A DNA stretch of 64,000 nucleotides from Buddleja alternifolia (taxonomy: Eukaryota; Streptophyta; Magnoliopsida; Lamiales; Scrophulariaceae): assembly GCA_019426215.1 (NCBI GenBank), contig CM033399.1:21213022-21277021 (forward strand), written 5' to 3'. This document shows, piece after piece, positions 24,738 to 34,070 of the stretch. Every line of letters begins with the position of its first letter. Within the stretch, counting starts at the first letter, position 1. Both the position numbers and the translations under genes were made by a program. Under the pieces are notes generated by a model, which saw nothing but the letters and a program-made list of their open reading frames with translations, searched no databases and had not been told where the DNA came from.

Positions 24738-26157
24738 TTTTTTACACACATTTACAAACACACATCGAACTTTTTACAACACACATTTTACACAACACAC
24801 TTTTACACACACTACATATTTTTTGCACACACTACACACTTTTTACATACATTACACACTTTTTACACACATAATATATTTTTTACACACACAACACACT
24901 TTTAGCACACACTACACCCTTTTTTCACACAATGCACTTTTTCCACACACGACGCACTTTTTAAAACACAATGCACCTATTTTCGCGCACACATACTTTT
25001 TACACGCAAAACACACTTTTGCACTCACAACACACTTTTTACACACAAAAACGTACTTTTTTACACAAAATGCACATGTTTTCACACACACTGCACACAT
25101 TTTCACACACACTCCATATTTTTTACACACTGCACACATATTCACATACATTACACACTTTTTACACACACTGCACACATATTCACACACACTACACTCC
25201 TTTTACACACACTGTACATATTTTCACACACACAACACATTTTTTACACACACTGCACATTTTTTACACACTTTTTACACACACTGCACACATTAAACAC
25301 ACAATGCACACTTTTTACACACACTGCACACATTTTACACACAATGCACACTTTTACCACACACTGCGTATATTTTCACACACACTACACACTTTTTACA
25401 CACACTGCATATTTTTTACACACACTACACACTTTTTACACACACTGCACACATTTTACACACACTGCCCACATTTTCACACACTTCATACTTTTTACAC
25501 ACACTACACATATTTTTACATACACTACACGTTTTACACACACTGCACACTTTTTACACACACTATATTTTTTACACATAATGCACACTTTCTACATACA
25601 CTGCACACATTTTCACACATATTCCATACTTTTTACACACACAACACACTTTTTACACACACTGCACACTTTTTTACACACATTGCAAACGTTTTACACA
25701 CTGCATACTTTTTACACACACTGCACGTTTTTTTACACACATTGCACACTTTTTACATACACTGCAGATTTTTAACATACACAACACACATTTTACACAC
25801 ACAACACACTTTTTACACACACTGCACATATTATAACACACACAACACACTTTTTATGCACACAACATATTTTTTACACACATTACACACTTTTTACACA
25901 CATAATGCAACTTTTTATACATACAGAGCACCTAATTTACACACACTGCACACATTTACACATTCAGAGCATATTTTTTACACACACTCCACATATTTAC
26001 ACAAATAGAGCACTATTTTACACACACTACACATATTTTCATACACAATACACACTTTTTATACATACTGCACACATTCACACAAACAGAGCACATATTT
26101 TATATACACTACATACTTTTTGCACATATTACACACTTTTTAAAAACACTAAACACA
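24738..26157 (+). repeat. Minisatellite arm 1, CACA-rich units of about 21 bp
   Basis: Degenerate tandem units alternating T4-5 with CACACA blocks, commonly TTTTTACACACACTGCACAC. The period is about 21 bp, so long stop-free frames arise that encode His/Thr/Phe/Tyr-rich heptad strings such as HTFYTHC. Roughly 65 units by length. Variants (TTTTCACACAC, ACATATT) are interspersed rather than blocked, suggesting repeated local exchange. Confidence 0.92.
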
Positions 26158-27975
26158 TTATATGTGTAAATGTGTAGTGTGTATAAAAGTGTGCATTTTG
26201 TGTAGATGTGTGTTGTGTGCGTAAAAAGTATGCATTGTGTGTGAATGTGTGTTGTGTATGTAAAAAGTGTGCAGTCTGTATAAATAGTGTGCAAAATGTA
26301 TGTAGTGTTTGCAAATATGTGTAAAAAAATATGTATTGTATGTGTTAATGTGTGTAAAAGTGTGTAATATGTGTAAACAGAGTATTGTGTGCATAAAAAG
26401 TGTGCAGTGTGTGTAAATGTGTTTAGCTTGTGTAAAATATGTAAAAAGTGTGTTGTACGTGTAAGAAATGTGCAGTGTGTGTAAAAATTGTGCAGCATGT
26501 GTGTAAAAAGTGTGTAACGTGTGTAAAAAATGTGCATGTGTGTAAAAAGAGTGCAGTGTGTAAAAAGTGTGTTTTGCGTGTAAGAAGTGTGCAATATGTG
26601 TAAATAGTGTGCAGTGTGTGTAAAATATATGTAGTATGTATAAATATGTGTAGTGTGTGTAAAAAATACGTAGCGTGTGTGTTAATATTTTTAGTATGTG
26701 TAATGCGTGTAAAAAGTGTGTTATGTGCGTAAAAAGTGTGCAGTGTGTGTGTAAATGTGTGTAGTTTGTGTAAAAAGTGTGCAGGGTGTGTAAAAAGCGT
26801 GTTGTGCATGTAAGAAGTGTGCAGTGTGTGTAAAAAATATGTGGTATGTGTAAAAAGTGTGTTGTGCTTGTAAGAAGTGTGCACTGTGTGTAAATATGTG
26901 TATTGTGTGTAAAATGTATGTAAAAAATATGCAGTGTGTATAAAAAGTGTGTTGTGCGTATAAGAAGTGTGCATTTTATGTAAATGTGTGTAAAATATGT
27001 GTAAAAAGTGTGTAGTATGTGTAAAATATAAGTAGTGCGTGTAAAAAATATGTAGTGTGTGTGTAAAAAATATGTAGTGTGTGTGTAAAAAATATGTAGT
27101 GTGTGTGTAAAAAATATGTAGTGTGTGTGTAAAAAGTGTGTTGTGCGTGAAAGAAGTGTACAGTGTGCGTAAATATATGTAGTGTGTGTAAAATATATGT
27201 AAAAAATATACAGTGTGTGTAAAAATTATGTTGTGCGTATAAGAAGTGCGCAGTGTGTGTAAAGTATGTGTTAAAACTGTACAGTGTATGTAAAAAATGT
27301 GTAGTGTGTGTAAAAAGTGTGTTGTGCATGTAAAAAGTGTGTAGTGTGTGTAAATGTGCGTAGTGTGTGTAAAATGTATGTAAAACATATGCAGTGTGTG
27401 TAAAAAGTGTGTTGTGCTTATAAGAAGTGTGCAGTGTATGTAAATGTGTGTAGCGTGTATAAAATATGTGTAGTGTGTGTAGAAAGTGTGTTGTGCGTGT
27501 AAGAAGTGTCCAATGTGTGTAAATATGTGTAGTGTGCGTAAAATATATATAAAAAATATGCAGTGTGTGTAAAAAATGTGTTGTGCATATAAGAAGTGTC
27601 CAGTGTGTGTAAGATAGATGTAAATGTGTGTAATGTGTGTATAAGAAGTGTGCAGTGTGTGTAAATGTGTATTATGTACGTAAAATATGTGCAAAATGTG
27701 TGCAGTGTGTGCAAAAAATGTGCAGTGTGTGTAAAAAATGTGTAGTGTGTGTAAAAAGTGTGTTGTGCATGTAAGAAGTGTGCAGTATGTGTAAATGTGT
27801 AAAATATATGTAAAAACTATGCAATGTGTGTAAAAAGTGTGTTGTGCATATACAAAGTGTGCAGTGTGTGTTTAAATGTGTGCAAAATTTGTGCAGTGTG
27901 TGTAAAAGTGTGTTGTGTGTGTAAAAAGTGTGCAATGTGTGTAAAATATGTGTAATTGTGTGTAGTGTAGTGTAA
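26158..27975 (-). repeat. Minisatellite arm 2, inverted orientation
   Basis: The same units as arm 1 but reverse-complemented (GTGTGCAGTGTGTGTAAAAA and variants), roughly 85 units by length. The switch of orientation is abrupt at about 26155-26170 (ACACATTATATGTGT), with essentially no spacer. The long minus-strand frames (e.g. 26423-27694) are the mirror of those in arm 1 and are not genes. A block of five near-identical AAAAAATATGTAGTGTGTGT units lies at 27050-27135. Confidence 0.92.
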
Positions 27976-28190
27976 TGTAAAAATCAAATAAAATATTGAA
28001 GAATTTCAAATACTCTAGAATTTATAGCCAAACAATGAATTTGAAGTCTATGGATTTGGAAATCCCTTTATAAATTCATATATAGCCAAACAAGGAATTT
28101 CTAATGCTGTGAATTTCAAATCCAAGGGGTTTGAAATCCATTCATTTTAAATCTTTTGCCAAAACCAAATTCATCGATCCAAACATGGCC

Positions 28191-28279
28191 TGAGAGAACT
28201 TATTCGACAATACATATACCTTTTTATTCCCAAGAAAATATCAAAGCAAACAGACATACATACATATCTATCTATCTAT
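28191..28279. other. Short spacer with ATCT repeats
   Basis: Contains CATACATACAT and four TATC units (about 28266-28280); no gene. Confidence 0.5.
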
Positions 28280-29185
28280 CTAACCTAACCCAAGGTATTA
28301 AATTTCGGTATCGGTATCGATATCGGGGTAGTAAATTTACGAAAATTTCGATGGAAATTTCGAGGATATCAAAATTTCGATATCGATTTTAAAGAAATCA
28401 TGGATATTTATAAAAATATTTGGAAATTTGCAACGAAACTTTGTGTAACTTTAAATATCATAATTATGCATCTTTTACATAAATAATATTGTATATATAA
28501 TGTATGTATAGTGAGTTAACTAGTATGATTAAAATCTATGGCGAAAAATATAAAATAAATATGATTTGAGAGTAAAGTAATAATCAAATCTCCTAGGAAC
28601 TTCATTAAAATAAAATACCACAATTTTAATACAAATCATCATTTAAAACCACATTGAGTTTTTCGAGGGATCGAAATCACTATCATTGGTCTCTCTTCTC
28701 CCACCATTTTCGTACTGCATGTACAAATTATTAGTCAAATGTTGACAGTATTCATCCCATGACATTGAATGTTGGTAGTACTGCATATAATGATGGTAAT
28801 ATAAAGATCACACTTTCCAAAATGAATGTATAGTACATGCAGTAGGGGAAAGAATACAAAATTTTGAAATTTTTTGAGTATGGTCGATATTTCGGGATAT
28901 TTCAGGATATTTCGGGATATTTAGGGAATTTCGGGATTCGGGAATTTCTGGATATTTCGATGGATATTTGACAAAGTATTTTTTATTAAAAATTCAAGAT
29001 TTCGGGATATTTCGGAAATATCGGTAAATATCGGGAAATATCGAAAATATCGGGAAATTTCGATAGATATTCTGCAAAATTGGATCGAAGGTGAGATTTC
29101 GCTTCGAGACCCCCGGAAATCCGAAATTTCGGTCGTAATTTCGAGGTATCGACGGATATTTAAGACCATGACCTAACCTAACCCA
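28280..29185. mobile_element. Mutator-like MITE with 13-bp flanking repeat
   Basis: CTAACCTAACCCA occurs at 28280-28292 and again at 29173-29185, flanking an 880-bp segment. Its ends share GGTMTTAAAT in inverted orientation. Both subterminal zones are packed with TTTCGATATTTCG-like motifs (28297-28392; 28885-29160, the latter inverted), while the middle is ordinary AT-rich DNA. A 9-13 bp target repeat with long degenerate inverted ends suggests a Mutator-like element. The flanking repeat is itself low-complexity, so its exact length is uncertain. Confidence 0.55.
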
Positions 29186-29192
29186 ACCCTTG

Positions 29193-29370
29193 TATAAATG
29201 GGAATTCTTGTATACACCTGGTGTGGGACCCAGTTGCACACACCAAGATACAATAAAAAATGGTTGACTTGTTTTTATATTGAATATACAGTTTTTTATT
29301 GTTTTTGTTGTGTCTTGGTGCATGCATCTGGGTCCCACACTGGGTGTATACAAGAATTTCCCATATAAAT
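29193..29370. mobile_element. 163-bp MITE with TATAAAT duplication
   Basis: Inverted ends of about 60 bp, starting GGGAATTCTTGTATACACC at 29200 and ending with the reverse complement at 29362. TATAAAT is present on both sides (29193-29199 and 29364-29370). The two arms share GGTGTGGGACCCAG-type cores and a CACCAAGAYACAA block, with about 40 bp of loop. Non-coding, non-autonomous DNA element. Confidence 0.78.
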
Positions 29371-29503
29371 GTGTGAATAACTCAATTGTTTGTTCCATTG
29401 TGAAAAGACTTTCATACCCACCGTTACTATTAATAGTTAATTAATCGATAATTAAATTTATTAAGTAAAAAAATCCATTGATTAGTAGGAAACCATTTAG
29501 CAA
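29371..29503. other. Spacer before the nested Copia element
   Basis: AT-rich; nothing recognised. Confidence 0.5.
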
Positions 29504-29618
29504 TGTTAGATTTAATATATGATATTTATGTTAGTCTTTATTTTATGTCTCTTATTGTAAACTCTATATATACCTTTACAAGTCATCAATAATATTCAAG
29601 GGGAATTACATCTAAACA
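29504..29618 (+). repeat. 5' LTR of the short-LTR Copia element
   Basis: 115 bp, TGTTAGATTTAATATA ... ATCTAAACA. Compared with the 3' LTR it lacks about 40 bp lying between two TTATTTTAT repeats, a deletion that fits slippage between direct repeats. A TATATATA box lies at about 29566-29573. Confidence 0.9.
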
Positions 29619-29630
29619 TGGTATCAGCCA
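29619..29630 (+). other. Primer-binding site of the short-LTR Copia element
   Basis: TGGTATCAGCC directly follows the LTR and matches the 3' end of initiator tRNA-Met in its first nine bases. Confidence 0.75.
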
Positions 29631-30066
29631 AATTATAATAATTTTTAGGACTCTTCCTTCCTACCCTAACCCTCCACCGCCGGCCATATCTCCCCTCAAG
29701 TCGCCGCTGTCTCATCGGATTTTCAAGGCCGAATTATTTTTTCCTTCTCGTTTAAATCGTTGTTTTCCCCTCAACGCACTATTTTCATCATTAAAAAGCC
29801 TTCAACAACATTGAAATTCCGCTCATCTTGGAATTTTGAGCTTTTTTTGTGTGCAGGCTACGCATTCCTATTTTTTTTTGGTTTCATCATCACGGTATTA
29901 TTTCTTGTTATTTATCTTTTATCTTGGATTCTTCGTTAATTGTTTTTGATTCGTGTTTCGGTTTTTATTCCATCCCATGGCTACCTAACCCACAATCGAA
30001 CCCACCACCACTAACCCCACCGTCCCCAAATCTCAACCAATTCATCCCGCTCTTGCAGCAGGTAGT

Positions 30067-30790
30067 GTTTATTCGTCTTTAGGTTTTAAATTAAATGATA
30101 ACAATTTGAATTATAAACTTTGGGGAGGCATGTTCATGGACCTCTGCCGTAGTTATTCTATTTTTAATCATCTCTTGGGAAAATCCAAACCCTCGAATAA
30201 TCCCGATGATCAATGGTTTGCTTTAGATTCCACAAATAAATGGTGGTTTTACTCTACCATTGATATCAAACTTCTGAAAAATATTGATTTGGAGCATGCC
30301 ATTGCTTATGACCTTTGGTTTGCTATCGAAGAAAAATTTCGTAATAACAAACCTTCCCGTTCTTTAGAAATCAACGAACGCTTTCTTAATTTTCAAAAAG
30401 GCACCCTCTCCATTACTCAATACTGTTAAGAGATGAAATTCCTTGCTGATAATCTCAAAGATTTAGATAGCCCTGTTTCTGATCAAGCATTTTTATTACA
30501 ATTATTACAAGGGCTCCCGAAATCTTATCTTCCCCTCGTCACTGTAATTACCACCACCAAGCCTCTTCCATCTTTTTCCAAAGTTTGAAATTTACTTATT
30601 ACTCATGAATCCCGCGAAAAACGCTTTCACCATCCTCTCCCCTCACCCGACTCCAACACGGCCCTCTTCACTCAAACCCCACCCCAAAATAATTATCGAA
30701 ACACTAATCATAATAATTTTCGTGGTCGAGGTAGAGGTAATGGCTAGTTCTATAATCGTGGAGGTGGAAATCAAAATCGCAGCTTCAATT
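30067..30790 (+). pseudogene. gag of the short-LTR Copia element (UBN2 type)
   Basis: Begins in the region LKLNDNNLNYKLWGGMF and carries the Copia gag (UBN2/retrotran_gag) pattern: W-FYSTID, AYDLWFAIEEKF, LEINERFLNF. The coat protein packages element RNA. In-frame stops at 30427-30429, near 30587 and near 30746 interrupt it. The Arg-Gly-rich basic tail (RGRGRG, about 30725) follows; no intact CCHC zinc knuckle was seen. The open frame of 30106-30429 is only the N-terminal half. Confidence 0.8.
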
Positions 30791-31185
30791 CTGGATCAAA
30801 CCCGTGACCACCTTTGGCACCCCCTGGATTTGTTTATCAATTGGTGCCCACTCACTCAAGTAGCCCACGGTCACCCAGTCCAAATTCAATATTTTTGGCC
30901 CGTCCCAGTGGTCCACCTCATTTTTTCGCCAACTGGACAGGAGCCCAGCAAGCTGAGCCACCCACCTGGGCTTCGCAGCAACCCCTACCTTGGGCTTCGC
31001 TTGTCGCGGCCTAAACAGCGCCTGGACAAGCTGTTTCTCCCCATTCGGTCCAATCCAGCCACTATCCCCCGTCCAGCCTATCTTTCGCGAGCCTGGCAAT
31101 GCTCCAGCAGCCCATTCAGCTTACTACTCATGCCTCGACCGATCTCTCTTATCTTTTCCAAACAATGTCACTTCAGCAACCTGAT

Positions 31186-31475
31186 GAACAATGGTTTATG
31201 GATAAGGGAGCGAGCAATCACATGACTCCTCACCAAGGTAAATTACTTAATATTGTACAACCTTGTTCTTCTAATTCAATTGTAGTTGCAAATGGTGCAG
31301 TACTTCCGGTTACATGTGTTGGTCAATTTCTTTTTCTTCCTCCTCTCGATCTCTTTCTCTTGATAACGTACTCGTCTCTCCTAATTTAGTTAAAATCTAA
31401 TTTCTGTTCGGCAATTCACTCGTGATAATAATTGTTCCATCGAATTTGACCTCTTTGGTTTTTCTGTAAAGGATC
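31186..31475 (+). pseudogene. Protease segment of the short-LTR Copia element
   Basis: The aspartic protease signature region reads EQWFMDKGASNHMTPH at about 31186-31235. The catalytic triad normally read D-S/T-G-A-S has Lys in the second position, so activity is doubtful. The segment runs on in a broken frame to FGFSVKDL, where the Sirevirus copy at 31476 interrupts the coding sequence. Confidence 0.75.
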
Positions 31476-33413
31476 TGTTAGGAATTTCATGTTAGATGTT
31501 TTCATGATGACAATTAGGACTTTATGTTAGACCCCAAAATATGTAAGCTTGATTTTAGTAGAAATCATGTATAAGCTTTGAAGCGTTAGATTTGTAATAG
31601 GCTTTATAGGCTTTGTTTTGTTTTTATTCTAGATTGTTAGGCTAAGTAGTCTTAGGTTGAGCGTCTGATAATTTCTGAGTGAGTTTATCAGCGGTAAAGT
31701 TTGAAGACTCAAGCGCCTGGAGTCTGAATGAAGATAAAGTCTCCAAGTGTCCCAATGACCAGCCATATCAAGTGTTACCTTATAGGACAGAAGTGATTCA
31801 GGGATGGATAAGCGTCCATCAATGACTGATTTCACCTGAATCTATTTCTAAGTCTGGAAGGAGTTTAATGTAAATATTCTCAACGCATTAAGTGCCAACG
31901 GACATTTAATTCAAATGCATTAAATGCTGATAAGAGCATTAAATGTGATAAGCACTTTCAGACGTACGGAGAAGCCACCCTATTGGACTGTCAACTATTC
32001 ATAGACTGCAGCACCAACTTTTGTAGAGCAGATTTTCAAGAAAAAGGACAAAAGCTGTTCACTCGCGGAAGTGAGAGACACGCGCCTATGCGTGTGTCAA
32101 ACGGACACTTTCTCCAAGAATGCCTATAAATAAGACTTCAACAACAAGCCAAAAATATAATCAATTTCTAAGCCAAATTGCTGTTGCATTGAAGTCTCAT
32201 TCCTTAAACTTTTAGAAAAGCCAGAATATTCAAGAAAACATTCTCTTTGCTTTTCTTCAATTCCTGAAACAGTCAACCAATATCTCAAACATTCTTTTCG
32301 AAGAAACCACATTACTATTGAGATATTTCCAGTTGTTTGAACTTCATCAAAATCAAACAAACTGTTTAGAAAACCCCATCCACGCCTCGCGATCTGTGTG
32401 AAGTCGAAGTTGGATACTTGCATTATTTCTGGGTGAAAGAAGCAAGGGGATTGAAGTGATTTGGAGCAGAAATCTGTGTGATCAAGGAGCTCAAGTCATC
32501 GACATCTATCTCTCCCTAATTTGTAGAAGATTCTGTGTGATTCTTTGAGAATCATTTTAGTAGATTGCCTCCAAGTGTTCAAGGAGAAGAAGGACGTAGT
32601 TGGGATTACACCACCCAACGAACCTTACAAATATTGTGTCTTTTACTTTACAGTCAATTCTCTTATCTATCATATCATTGCATAAATTGATTAAGTAAAA
32701 CACAATCAAACGCTAAGCAACTAAGAAACAACTTGTGACGCTAAAGATTTCCAAAAGAGAAGACTCTAAAATTATTCCGCTGTGCTAACACTGATTAAAG
32801 AACTGAACGCTTAAACCTACTTGGTTAAAATATTCAAATCTTGAAGTCTATGTTAACTTTCTAAAAACAGTCTTCATCGAACGCTTAGCCTAAGCGTCTA
32901 TATTTCAAGTAAACGCTCAGTCAAGCGTCTACATTTCAAGCGTCCAAAACCTTTTTAATGCGAAATTTTTGAAGTCGAAAAAGACTTCAGGGTCTATTCA
33001 ACCCCCCCTTCTAGACCCTTTCGTATGCCACTTGGGACCAACAAGTGGTATCAGAGTGGTTAAAAGTTGAAATTAAAAAATTTCCAAGCATAACTGCTTG
33101 TTTAGATCCTTCTTCAGAATCTAGTTGCTTTTAAAATTGTTTTCATGGCATTTGCTAAAGTTCCCAAACTGACTGAGTCGAATTATGACACATGGAAAGT
33201 CAAAGCTAGTTTGAATTAGTAACATTGTTTCTGTTTCTGTTTAAACTAAAGCAACAGACTGAGATTACCTAAGATTCTATTTCTGTTTAAACTAAAGCAA
33301 CAGACTGACACATGGACCCAAGCTACAATGGGTACCTAAACAGACTAAGTCGAATTATACACCCAACCCCCCCTTCTAAACCCTTTCGTATGCCACTTGG
33401 GACCAACAGGATC
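31471..33413 (+). mobile_element. Internally shredded Sirevirus copy, TSD GGATC
   Basis: A complete 5' LTR (31476-33043), then a primer site (TGGTATCAGAGT, 33046-33057), then only about 315 bp of scrambled internal sequence, then the last 50 bp or so of a 3' LTR ending at 33408. GGATC at 31471-31475 and 33409-33413 is a perfect target duplication. It interrupts the host Copia frame between the protease and integrase regions: the phrase FSVKDL before it continues as LRSGELLLRSDSNGDL after it. Confidence 0.9.
31476..33043 (+). repeat. Sirevirus-type 5' LTR of the shredded copy
   Basis: 1568 bp, TGTTAGGAATTTC ... GGGACCAACA. The TATA box TATAAATA lies at about 32125-32132 in the family context. 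Confidence 0.92.
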
Positions 33414-34070
33414 TTAGGTCCGGTGAGCTTCTTCTTCGCAGTGACAGTAATGGCGATCTATACCACATGCAATCTCTCTCCTCTGCTTGCCAGTCCATCT
33501 CCCGTCACTTGGCATCGTCGTCTCGATCACCCGGGGAAATCTATTCTTGTCGTAATTCTATTTCTTGTATTAAAAATGATTCTAGTTCTTTATGTCACGC
33601 TTGTCAACTAGGAAAACATAAACGTTTACCATTTTATAATTCAATTTCTCATAGTAATGGTTTGCTTGATCTTATTCACTCTGATTTATGGGCATCTCAT
33701 ATTCCTAGTATTAGTGGTTTTCGTTACTACATTCTTTTTATTGATGATTTTTCTCATTTTCTTTGGGCTTTTTTGTTATGTCACAAATCTGATGCAGCAA
33801 ATGTTTTTATTGAATTTTACAATTATGTGCACACAAAATTTCATTCTAAAATTAAAACCTTCCAATGTGATCATGGAGGCGAGTTTGATAATACACTTAT
33901 GCATTCTTTTTTAAAACATAATGGTATTCTTTTTCGTTTCTCTTGTCCTCACACTTCTTAGCAAAACGGCAAAGCCAAACCGTACCATTCAGACCATTAA
34001 CAACATCATTTGTACTCTCTTGTTTCAAGCTTCTCTCCCCCCAACTTTTTAGGCCGAAGCCCTACACATG
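33414..34070 (+). pseudogene. Integrase segment of the short-LTR Copia element
   Basis: The GAG-pre-integrase zinc site is recognisable: WHRRLDHPGK followed by SLCHACQLGKH (HHCC). The catalytic core follows with LIHSDLWASH, FIDDFSHFLWAFL and FQCDHGGEFDN. A TAG at 33958-33960 and frame changes break it in the stretch that normally holds the third catalytic residue. Integrase inserts element cDNA into the genome; this copy cannot. Confidence 0.82.

Larger units (their letters stand above)
24534..28190. mobile_element. TIR element filled with an inverted minisatellite
   Basis: The ends are inverted: GGCYRTGTTTGGATYGATG at the left (24534) and its reverse complement at the right (to 28190), with about 26 bp matching and few differences. 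Both subterminal regions carry repeated GGATTTCAAATCC-type motifs (24560-24720 and 27985-28145), usual for MITE-type DNA elements. Everything between about 24738 and 27975 is minisatellite in two opposed arms. No transposase is encoded. A clean target duplication was not found: the outer bases ATGAATGT and TGAGAGAA share little. This is probably a non-autonomous DNA transposon whose arms expanded. Confidence 0.65.

Noticed and set aside
24823..27935. Long His/Thr/Phe/Tyr-rich ORFs on both strands
   Set aside because: They arise from the 21-bp minisatellite and flip strand with its orientation; no domain and no normal start context.
24738..27975. CRISPR-like array
   Set aside because: Regularly spaced short repeats but no unique spacers, a plant context and two opposed orientations.
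29173..29190. CCTAACCTAACCC as interstitial telomere
   Set aside because: The plant telomere unit is CCCTAAA; here there are only two imperfect units, better read as an element's target duplication.
30605..31225. Plus-strand ORF of 206 codons
   Set aside because: A shadow frame over the broken gag tail and protease region of the short-LTR Copia element.
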